From an uncultured Bacteroidales bacterium (GTDB lineage Bacteria > Bacteroidota > Bacteroidia > Bacteroidales > Muribaculaceae), in assembly GCA_947177325.1 (NCBI GenBank), contig CAMWUH010000102.1, forward strand, positions 1 to 7,277: a stretch of 7,277 nt of DNA, read 5' to 3'. A program made the translations under genes and the position numbers. Shown here piece after piece: positions 1-6,220 of the stretch; within the stretch, counting starts at the first letter, position 1, and each line of letters begins with the position of its first letter. Under the pieces are notes generated by a model. The model did no database searches. It had not been told where the DNA came from and saw only the letters and a list, made by a program, of their open reading frames with translations.

Positions 1-54
1 TAAGGGTACAACGGTTTTCGAGACCGTCCCGATCGACCACTCCGGCATCTTTCC
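1..54 (-). tRNA. tRNA-Ser (anticodon CGA), 5' part only; 3' end off the left edge
   Basis: Read on the minus strand from position 54, the sequence folds as the first two thirds of a tRNA. The 5' acceptor strand is GGAAAGA (54-48), followed by TG. The D-arm has stem CCG (45-43) and CGG (31-29). The anticodon stem is ACGGT (27-23) with ACCGT (15-11), closing the 7-base loop CTCGAAA. The anticodon CGA sits at 20-18 and would decode the serine codon UCG. The bases at 10-1 begin what should be the long variable arm of a class II tRNA. The rest of that arm, the T-arm and the 3' acceptor strand lie outside the window. The serine assignment rests on the anticodon and on the class II-like D-arm. Confidence 0.9.
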
Positions 55-159
55 ATTTTTTCATCTCTTCTGCAATTCAAGAAGATTGATACTTACTTGC
101 ATTTATCGGTAAATACTTTTCCTGACTGCAACTGAGTGGTTTCAGCTATTTTTCAATTA

Positions 160-167
160 CAAAGTTA
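160..167 (-). promoter_or_regulatory. Bacteroidota-type -7 promoter motif for tRNA-Ser
   Basis: On the minus strand this reads TAACTTTG, an exact match to the TAnnTTTG -7 element of the Bacteroidota primary sigma factor. It points toward the tRNA, whose 5' end lies about 105 bases downstream, so a short 5' leader removed by RNase P is implied. I do not see a good TTTG-like -33 element at the usual 19-21 base spacing, so the call rests on the -7 box and its placement. Confidence 0.55.
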
Positions 168-211
168 GCAATTTTTTTTGACTTGCGGCGCGAATTGAGC
201 TATTTTTTTGT

Positions 212-219
212 TATCTTTG
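212..219 (+). promoter_or_regulatory. Bacteroidota-type -7 promoter motif for the topoisomerase IV B operon
   Basis: TATCTTTG matches the TAnnTTTG -7 consensus exactly. Transcription would begin a few bases beyond 219, which gives a leader of only about 10-15 bases before the ATG at 240. This placement excludes the in-frame TTG at 183 as the true start, because it would lie upstream of the transcript. No clear -33 TTTG is present at the standard spacing; the nearest TTG triplets are at 183-185 and 195-197. Confidence 0.6.
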
Positions 220-239
220 TAGCTATAAAGTTGAATATC

Positions 240-2198
240 ATGGAATTTACTGACGAAGATAAAATCAAAATCGAATTGCCTGTTGAGGGGACGGCTGAGG
301 TGGAATACACCGAGGACAATATCAAAACTCTCGACTGGAAAGAGCATATACGCTTACGCCCGGGTATGTATATCGGCAAATTAGGTGATGGATCTAACTC
401 CGACGATGGCATATATGTGCTTATGAAAGAAGTGCTTGACAATGCTATAGATGAATATATGATGGGCTACGGCGATAAGATTTTTGTTGAGGTTGATGCA
501 TCGTCGGCTATGGTAAGAGACTTTGGCCGCGGCATACCTCTGGGCAAAGTGATTGAAGTGGTTTCACGGATGAACACCGGCGGTAAATACGATTCCAAAG
601 CGTTTAAAAAATCTGTTGGTCTGAACGGCGTTGGTACCAAAGCGGTTAATGCTTTGTCAAGTAAGTTTGAGGTTGTCAGTGTGCGTGACGGCATGATGAA
701 ACGCGCAGTTTTCAGCAAAGGTGATTTGATTGAAGATTGCGAATTGGAGCCTACTGATGAGCCCAATGGCACAATGGTGAAATTTACGCCTGATTCCACG
801 ATTTTCAAAGATTACGCATTCAGCGATGAGTTTGTTGTGCCGTTGCTGAAAAACTACACTTATCTGAACACCGGTCTCGCCATAGTATATAATGGCAAGC
901 GCTACGTTTCGCGCAACGGCTTGCTTGATTTGCTCAAGCAAAACATGACCAAAGAGCCGCTCTACCCTATCATTCATCTGAAGGGTGATGACATTGAAGT
1001 TGCATTGACTCATGCCAATCAATATGGTGAGGAATATTACTCGTTTGTCAATGGTCAGCACACCACGCAGGGGGGCACCCACTTGCGTGCTTTCAAAGAG
1101 AGTGTGTCGCGCACATTGAAGGAGTATTTCGGAAAGAATTTTGAATACTCCGATATTCGTAACGGCATGATAGCCGCAGTTGCCGTCAGAGTTGAGGAGC
1201 CGGTGTTTGAATCGCAAACCAAAACTCGCCTCGGCTCAATCGACATGGGTCCCGACGGACCGACAATTGCGAAGTTCATTAATGATTTCATCAAAAAGCA
1301 GCTTGATGATTATCTGCATATCAACACTGAGGTTGCCGATGTAATTCTAAAAAAAGTACAAGAGAGTAAGCGTGAGCGTGAAGCGATGGCCGGCGTTACG
1401 AAGTTGGCCCGCGAACGCGCTAAAAAGGTTAATCTTCACAACCGCAAATTGCTCGACTGCCGTGTGCATCTCAACGATGCAAAAACTGCTAAAAGCTCCG
1501 AGGAGAAGATGCTCGCATCATCGATATTCATAACCGAGGGTGACTCGGCAGCCGGCTCAATCACTAAAATTCGCGACGTAGAAACTCAAGCAGTGTTTTC
1601 GCTCCGAGGCAAGCCGCTCAACTCCTACGGCCTGACCCAAAAGGTTGTTTACGAGAACGAAGAGTTTAACCTTCTGCAGGCAGCTCTTAATATAGAGGAG
1701 GGAATTGACGGATTGCGCTACAACAAGGTGATCATAGCCACGGATGCCGATGTTGACGGTATGCACATTCGCTTGCTGTTGCTCACTTTCTTTCTCCAGT
1801 TTTTCCCTGACCTGGTGAAGAAGGGGCATGTATATGTTTTGCAAACGCCTCTGTTCCGTGTGCGCAATGGCGAAGTGTCGCGCAAAGGCGGTCGCTCGCG
1901 TTCGGCTGAAAAAGCCAAAGACGAGACCTATTACTGCTACACTGATGAGGAGCGCCTGGCAGCCATCTCCAAATTGGGGTCGAAGGCCGAAATTACCCGA
2001 TTTAAAGGATTGGGGGAAATTTCGCCCGAGGAGTTCCGCGGCTTTATCGGCCCGGATATGCGACTTGACCGGGTCAATCTCCGTAAAGAAGACCGCGTAG
2101 CCGACGTGCTTGAGTTCTATATGGGTAAAAACACCTCTGAGCGCCAAAACTTTATAATTGACAATTTGGTGGTTGAAGACGACTCTGAAATTTCATAA
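240..2198 (+). CDS. parE: DNA topoisomerase IV subunit B (ParE type), ATPase and TOPRIM subunit
   Basis: ATP-binding subunit of a type IIA topoisomerase. With the ParC-type A subunit it unlinks daughter chromosomes in the cytoplasm by passing one duplex through another. The chosen ATG gives 652 residues. The GHKL ATPase shows KEVLDNAIDE (63-72; E64 the likely catalytic base, N68 for Mg), DFGRGIP (94-100) and the ATP-lid motif GLNGVGTK (127-134). The transducer has QTKTRLG (326-332). The TOPRIM domain has EGDSA (433-437) and DADVDG (502-507), which hold the metal-binding acidic residues, followed by RFKGLGE (587-593). The N-terminal stretch DWKEHIRLRPGMYIG and the text around it resemble the Bacteroidota topoisomerase IV form rather than gyrase B. 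The reading frame extends upstream to a TTG at 183, but the promoter motif at 212-219 and the lack of conservation before residue 1 favour 240. It is the first gene of a three-gene unit, with coaD 16 bp downstream. No A subunit lies in the window. Confidence 0.95.
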   Translation: MEFTDEDKIKIELPVEGTAEVEYTEDNIKTLDWKEHIRLRPGMYIGKLGDGSNSDDGIYVLMKEVLDNAIDEYMMGYGDKIFVEVDASSAMVRDFGRGIPLGKVIEVVSRMNTGGKYDSKAFKKSVGLNGVGTKAVNALSSKFEVVSVRDGMMKRAVFSKGDLIEDCELEPTDEPNGTMVKFTPDSTIFKDYAFSDEFVVPLLKNYTYLNTGLAIVYNGKRYVSRNGLLDLLKQNMTKEPLYPIIHLKGDDIEVALTHANQYGEEYYSFVNGQHTTQGGTHLRAFKESVSRTLKEYFGKNFEYSDIRNGMIAAVAVRVEEPVFESQTKTRLGSIDMGPDGPTIAKFINDFIKKQLDDYLHINTEVADVILKKVQESKREREAMAGVTKLARERAKKVNLHNRKLLDCRVHLNDAKTAKSSEEKMLASSIFITEGDSAAGSITKIRDVETQAVFSLRGKPLNSYGLTQKVVYENEEFNLLQAALNIEEGIDGLRYNKVIIATDADVDGMHIRLLLLTFFLQFFPDLVKKGHVYVLQTPLFRVRNGEVSRKGGRSRSAEKAKDETYYCYTDEERLAAISKLGSKAEITRFKGLGEISPEEFRGFIGPDMRLDRVNLRKEDRVADVLEFYMGKNTSERQNFIIDNLVVEDDSEIS

Positions 2199-2214
2199 CC
2201 ATCAGTAATTCGCT

Positions 2215-2685
2215 ATGAACATCAATTCAACTTCAACGCGCCGTGTGCTTTTCCCGGGCTCGTTAAATCCGTTCACTCGTGGCCACCAATCGCTTGTGGA
2301 GCGCGCCCTGACAATGTTTGACCACGTTGTTATTGCCATTGGGGTGAGCGCCGACAAGCACACCAACGACGACATAACATCGCGTATACAACCAATAGCC
2401 GACCTTTACATTGATGAGCCTCGAGTGAGCGTTATCGCTTACTACGGCTTGACCATAGATGCTGCGACTGCAAACAACTGCTGTGCAATTTTGCGAGGAG
2501 TCAGGAATGCCATTGATTTTGAATATGAGCGACAGTTGGCCGATGTCAACCGCTCCATTTCAGGTATTGAGACAATACTGTTGATGACTTTGCCTGAATA
2601 TTCAATGATAAGCTCGTCAGTGGTCAGAGAGTTGGAGCGCTACGGGCGTGATGTCAAGCCCTACCTACCCCAAAAGAAAACCTAA
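2215..2685 (+). CDS. coaD: Phosphopantetheine adenylyltransferase (CoaD)
   Basis: Catalyses the fourth step of coenzyme A synthesis, transferring AMP from ATP to 4'-phosphopantetheine to give dephospho-CoA. The 156 residues match the family's usual length of about 155-165. The nucleotidyltransferase signature is at 14-24 (PGSLNPFTRGH) with the catalytic histidine H24. Other recognisable sites are K48 (counterpart of E. coli K42), LRGVR (93-97, with the two phosphate-binding arginines R94 and R97), DFEYE (101-105) and ISSSVVRE (132-139). The signature is unusual: the family norm is PGTFDP, and three residues differ (S16, L17, N18). All other active-site positions I can identify are intact, so the enzyme is probably active. 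The start leaves about ten residues before the first strand, a little longer than usual, and no Shine-Dalgarno sequence is visible. The 16 bp gap after the topoisomerase gene suggests co-transcription; pathway linkage is not implied. Confidence 0.95.
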   Translation: MNINSTSTRRVLFPGSLNPFTRGHQSLVERALTMFDHVVIAIGVSADKHTNDDITSRIQPIADLYIDEPRVSVIAYYGLTIDAATANNCCAILRGVRNAIDFEYERQLADVNRSISGIETILLMTLPEYSMISSSVVRELERYGRDVKPYLPQKKT

Positions 2686-2724
2686 CTTTTTCAAATTCCA
2701 ACAGCTACATTTTAATAAGGAAAA

Positions 2725-4314
2725 ATGCGTAAAATTTTTATCTTCATATTCTTCTCGATAACTGCATTACTGTCGACTTCGGGAGCTCAAAATCTCCCCG
2801 TGCTGACTCCTCATCAAAAAGTCAGCCAGGCCTTGAAAATTATCGATGCATTCTACATTGACACAGTCGACGATGAAAAACTCGCTGAGGAGGCTATCGT
2901 GGCGATGCTCAAAACGCTCGACCCTCACTCGCTCTACTCCGATCCGCGCGAGACAGAGGAACTGACTACGCCGCTCGACGGCAATTTCTCCGGAATCGGC
3001 ATCCAATTCCAAATGCTTAACGACACGCTCTACGTTATTCAACCCACTGCCGGAGGCCCGTCAGAGAAAGCAGGAATGCTCGCCGGCGACCGAATTATTC
3101 GGGCTGATTCCACTCAAATTTCCGGTGCCAAACTCTCTAACGCCGACATTATGAAGGTGCTTCGCGGGCCAAAGGGTACGATTGTCAATGTGGAAGTGCT
3201 TCGCAAAGGGGTAGCCGAGCCGATTGAATTTGTTATTGAGAGGGACGACATTCCGGTCAACTCGGTTGACGCCGCTTATATGGCCGACAACCAAACCGGC
3301 TACATACGCCTGACTCGCTTCAGCGCCACATCGCAGGAGGAAATGCTCGAAGCTCTTGCCAAACTCAAAGCACAAGGTATGAAACGGCTTATTCTTGACT
3401 TGGAGGACAATGGAGGCGGCTACCTTGGTGCAGCAGTCGACATAGCCGGCAACTTCATGAACAAAGGTGACCTTGTGACTTACACAGAGTCGCCACGCTC
3501 GGGCCAGATTACCCCATTCGTTCTCCCTTCATCCGGCCGCTACTCCAAGCTTCCGCTCGTTGTTATGGTAAATCAATATTCGGCATCGGCTGCTGAAATC
3601 CTTTCAGGTGCTCTTCAAGACCATGATCGCGCAGCGATAGTAGGTCGCCGGACATTCGGTAAGGGTTTGGTACAACGTCCGTTCCCATTCCCTGACGGAT
3701 CAATGATAAGACTCACCATATCGCGTTACCACACCCCCTCGGGCCGTTCCATCCAGAAGCCATATAATGCCGGACAATCTGATGAATATCGCATGGACAT
3801 AATGCATCGTCTGGAATCAGGCGAGCTTACAGGAGCCGACATGGTTGAGCTTCCTGACTCACTTAAATTCTCGACTCTCAAGCGCCATCGTCCGGTTTAT
3901 GGCGGTGGAGGAATCATGCCGGATCGCTTTGTAGCTATCGACACTACTCTCTTTACCCCCTATTATCGCGACCTCGTGGCGAAATCAATCATCAATAAAA
4001 CGGCTCTCCACGTGGCCGATACTCAGGCTGACCAACTTAAATCGCTTTACCCCACTGAACAATCGTTCATTGATAACTACGAAGTGAATCAGGAATTGAT
4101 TAAATATGTTGTTGATGAAGGAGAGAAAGCAGGTGTAGAGCCCAACGATGAGCAACTCAACCAATCGCTACCCATGCTCAAGACCATACTCAAAGGCTTG
4201 ATTGGCCGCGATTTATTTGAAATGAACACCTACTATCGCATTGTGCAACCCGAATTAAATCCGGTTTATCGAGCGGCGTTGGAGTCATTTGACATTTTAT
4301 CAGCCCAAAAATAA
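2725..4314 (+). CDS. Exported S41-family carboxyl-terminal processing protease with PDZ domain
   Basis: Tail-specific serine protease of the CtpA/Tsp family, which cleaves envelope proteins near their C termini; its substrates here cannot be read from sequence. Residues 1-21 form a signal peptide: MRK, a hydrophobic core, then a likely cleavage near SGA-Q. A helical segment (about 30-78, including LDPHSLY) precedes a PDZ domain (about 88-172, starting at SGIGIQF). The catalytic core follows. S288 in NQYSASAAE is the nucleophile and K313 in TFGKG is the general base. They are 25 residues apart, as in E. coli Tsp, and D299 occupies the position of Tsp D441. The motif usually written LDLRGNGGG or LDLQGNGGG reads LDLEDNGGG (224-232), adding acidic residues beside the oxyanion region. 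About 190 residues follow K313, mostly a C-terminal extension of unclear role. An AAGGA sits only three bases before the ATG. The gene is last in the unit, and a terminator follows 18 bp after its stop. Confidence 0.92.
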   Translation: MRKIFIFIFFSITALLSTSGAQNLPVLTPHQKVSQALKIIDAFYIDTVDDEKLAEEAIVAMLKTLDPHSLYSDPRETEELTTPLDGNFSGIGIQFQMLNDTLYVIQPTAGGPSEKAGMLAGDRIIRADSTQISGAKLSNADIMKVLRGPKGTIVNVEVLRKGVAEPIEFVIERDDIPVNSVDAAYMADNQTGYIRLTRFSATSQEEMLEALAKLKAQGMKRLILDLEDNGGGYLGAAVDIAGNFMNKGDLVTYTESPRSGQITPFVLPSSGRYSKLPLVVMVNQYSASAAEILSGALQDHDRAAIVGRRTFGKGLVQRPFPFPDGSMIRLTISRYHTPSGRSIQKPYNAGQSDEYRMDIMHRLESGELTGADMVELPDSLKFSTLKRHRPVYGGGGIMPDRFVAIDTTLFTPYYRDLVAKSIINKTALHVADTQADQLKSLYPTEQSFIDNYEVNQELIKYVVDEGEKAGVEPNDEQLNQSLPMLKTILKGLIGRDLFEMNTYYRIVQPELNPVYRAALESFDILSAQK

Positions 4315-4332
4315 TCTTTTTGAATTACTAAA

Positions 4333-4383
4333 AATGTTGTGGTCACTGCCCTTCTCAGGCGAGGCCACAACATTATATTTTAT
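4333..4383 (+). terminator. Intrinsic terminator closing the parE-coaD-S41 unit
   Basis: AATGTTGTGGTC (4333-4344) pairs with GGCCACAACATT (4363-4374) as a 12 bp stem with one G-T wobble. The 18-base interior can form a short second stem (GCC 4348-4350 with GGC 4358-4360). A T-rich but interrupted tail (ATATTTTAT) follows from 4375. It lies 18 bp after the protease stop codon, where the operon should end, and separates it from the ABC-F gene. Confidence 0.85.
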
Positions 4384-4417
4384 CATTTAGTCACATTTTC
4401 AGCAGTTATTTAGTTTA

Positions 4418-4425
4418 TACTTTTA
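4418..4425 (+). promoter_or_regulatory. Possible -7 promoter element for the ABC-F gene
   Basis: TACTTTTA matches TAnnTTTG at all but the last fixed base. It lies about 35 bases before the ATG at 4460 and downstream of the preceding terminator, where a promoter for this gene is expected. A TTTC at 4397-4400 could be a weak -33 element, but at 17 bases the spacing is short. The stretch is very AT-rich, so chance matches are likely. Confidence 0.35.
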
Positions 4426-4459
4426 TCTAAAAAAACAGCTACTATTCTTTCTTTATAAT

Positions 4460-6079
4460 ATGGTATCAATCGACGGACTCACCGTGGAATTCGGTGGCAC
4501 CACGCTTTTCGAAAACGTTTCATTCGTAATCAATCCCGGCGACCGCATTGCACTTATGGGTAAAAATGGCGCCGGTAAAAGCACGTTGCTTAAGATTCTT
4601 GCCGGAGTGAGACAACCTACTCGCGGTTCCGTATCAGCCCCTAAAGATTTCCGCATCTGCTATCTGCCCCAACATCTTATGACCGAGGACGGAAACACCG
4701 TGTTTGAAGAAGCTTCCCAAGCATTCTCTCACCTCAAAGAGATGGAGGCTCAAATCGATGAACTCAATCAGCAATTGGCCACTCGCACCGATTATGAAAG
4801 CGATGACTATATGGCACTCATTGAAAAAGTGGCCACTCTGAGCGAGAAATTCTACGCTATCGACATGACCCACTTTGAAGAGGATGTAGAGAAAGCTCTC
4901 CTCGGGCTTGGCTTCAAGCGTAGCGATTTCAATCGCCCCACTTCGGAATTTTCAGGCGGTTGGCGCATGCGTATTGAGCTGGCCAAATTATTGCTCCGGA
5001 ATCCCGACGTGCTTCTACTCGACGAGCCTACCAATCACCTTGATATTGAGTCGGTGGGGTGGCGTGAAGATTTTATCACCAATAGCCCGATGGCAGTTGT
5101 GGTTATCAGTCACGATCGACGATTTATCGACACTATCACCACACGCACCATTGAGGTTACCCTCGGCCGCATCTACGACTATAAAGCTCGTTACAGTCAG
5201 TATCTCGAGCTGCGCAAGGACCGCCGTCGCCAACAGCAAAAGCAGTTTGACGACCAGCAAAAGCAAATAGCCGAAGCTCGCGAATTTATCGAACGTTTCA
5301 AAGGCACCTACTCCAAGACCTATCAAGTGCAGAGCAAAGTGAAATGGCTTGAAAAACTGCAAATTGTTGAAGTTGATGAAGAAGACACTTCTGCCCTTCG
5401 ACTGAAATTTCCGCCCTGTCCCCGCAGCGGCAGCTATCCCGTCATAGCCGAAAGCGTTGGCAAAAGCTACGATGGCAAGCAAGTGTTTTCAGGAGCATCA
5501 TTCACGATTGAGCGAGGCGACAAAGTGGCTTTTGCAGGGCGAAATGGAGAAGGTAAATCAACCATGGTAAAAGCCATTATGGGAGAAATACCTTTTGACG
5601 GCACCCTTACTCTGGGCCATAACGTCAAGATTGGTTATTTTGCTCAAAACAGCGCCTCATTGCTCGACGAAGATCTGACCGTTTTCCAGACCATCGACGA
5701 CATTGCCGTAGGCGACGTGCGTCTTAAAATCCGCGACCTTTTGGGTGCTTTCATGTTTGGCGGCGAAGAAAACCAAAAGAAAGTGAAAGTGCTGTCGGGG
5801 GGCGAGCGTGTGCGCCTTTGTATGATTAAGCTTCTGCTTGAACCGGTCAATCTCCTCATTCTTGACGAACCTACCAACCATCTCGACTTGAAAACAAAGG
5901 ATATTCTCAAACAAGCGCTTCGCGATTTCGACGGCACACTTATTCTCGTTAGTCACGACCGCGACTTCCTCGACGGCCTTGTTACCAAAGTCTACGAATT
6001 TGGCGACGGCAGGGTGCGCGAACATCTTTGCGGCATTAACGAATTTCTCGAAAAGAAAAAGCAGGAGCAGCTAAATTGA
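4460..6079 (+). CDS. ABC-F family ATPase (ribosome-associated, not a transporter)
   Basis: Two ABC ATPase domains on one 539-residue chain with no membrane segments, the layout of ABC-F translation factors that bind the ribosomal E-site region. Domain 1 has Walker A GKNGAGKS (34-41), signature FSGGW (164-168), Walker B LLLDEP (185-190, E189 catalytic) and switch H218. Domain 2 has Walker A GRNGEGKS (360-367), signature LSGGER (445-450), Walker B LILDEP (466-471, E470 catalytic) and H499. Between them, about residues 242-318 form a charged, glutamine- and arginine-rich helical linker (RKDRRRQQQKQ at 252-262), the ABC-F interaction motif. Both sites appear intact. The FSGGWRMR text recalls the YheS/YdiF branch, and the whole reads like the Bacteroidota housekeeping member. 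Some ABC-F proteins protect ribosomes from antibiotics, but nothing here points specifically to resistance. The tail is lysine-rich (EKKKQEQLN). The gene stands alone between two terminators; no Shine-Dalgarno sequence is evident. Confidence 0.93.
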   Translation: MVSIDGLTVEFGGTTLFENVSFVINPGDRIALMGKNGAGKSTLLKILAGVRQPTRGSVSAPKDFRICYLPQHLMTEDGNTVFEEASQAFSHLKEMEAQIDELNQQLATRTDYESDDYMALIEKVATLSEKFYAIDMTHFEEDVEKALLGLGFKRSDFNRPTSEFSGGWRMRIELAKLLLRNPDVLLLDEPTNHLDIESVGWREDFITNSPMAVVVISHDRRFIDTITTRTIEVTLGRIYDYKARYSQYLELRKDRRRQQQKQFDDQQKQIAEAREFIERFKGTYSKTYQVQSKVKWLEKLQIVEVDEEDTSALRLKFPPCPRSGSYPVIAESVGKSYDGKQVFSGASFTIERGDKVAFAGRNGEGKSTMVKAIMGEIPFDGTLTLGHNVKIGYFAQNSASLLDEDLTVFQTIDDIAVGDVRLKIRDLLGAFMFGGEENQKKVKVLSGGERVRLCMIKLLLEPVNLLILDEPTNHLDLKTKDILKQALRDFDGTLILVSHDRDFLDGLVTKVYEFGDGRVREHLCGINEFLEKKKQEQLN

Positions 6080-6150
6080 TAAACTGAGTGCATCTTTGGG
6101 CGTGAGCATTCGTGGGGAAACAATGCATGCCATGTAAATGCTTTTTATGT

Positions 6151-6191
6151 AAAATAAGAAAAGGCCGGGTCACTTCATTTTGACCCGGCCT
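6151..6191. terminator. Shared hairpin terminator between convergent genes
   Basis: AGGCCGGGTCA (6162-6172) and TGACCCGGCCT (6181-6191) form a perfect, GC-rich 11 bp stem with an 8-base loop. On the minus strand it is followed by a T-rich run (TTTCTTATTTT, 6161-6151), so it is a strong intrinsic terminator for the surface-protein gene that stops at 6221. On the plus strand only CCTTTAGTATT follows, a weaker tail, but it lies about 80 bp after the ABC-F stop and could also end that transcript. Confidence 0.88.
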
Positions 6192-6220
6192 CCTTTAGTA
6201 TTATAATAGATTTGTTACTC

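Noticed and set aside
101..114. Small inverted repeat ATTTA-TCGG-TAAAT in the tRNA leader
   Set aside because: Five AT pairs around a four-base loop are too weak and too likely by chance to call a terminator or operator.
183..239. In-frame N-terminal extension of the topoisomerase gene from a TTG codon
   Set aside because: It would start upstream of the TATCTTTG promoter motif, and its residues do not resemble the family's N terminus; the ATG at 240 fits better.
657..1217. Long minus-strand open frame (186 codons) inside the topoisomerase gene, and similar frames at 1557-2147 and 5015-5482
   Set aside because: Each lies antisense to a clearly conserved gene, shows no recognisable domain, and has no promoter or spacing that supports expression.
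5042..5078. Unusual residues after Walker B of the first ABC-F domain (ESVGWREDF where I recall ESIQWLEDF)
   Set aside because: The catalytic Glu, D-loop and switch His are intact, and two changes in a helix beyond the D-loop are ordinary variation.
4460..6079. Antibiotic-resistance reading of the ABC-F gene
   Set aside because: The protein looks like the housekeeping Bacteroidota member, stands among core genes, and shows no mobile context or leader-peptide attenuator.
6080..6150. Spacer after the ABC-F gene, checked for a small gene or a promoter (CATCTTTG at 6089-6096)
   Set aside because: The motif lacks the leading TA of the -7 element and no gene follows on the plus strand; no convincing small frame is present.
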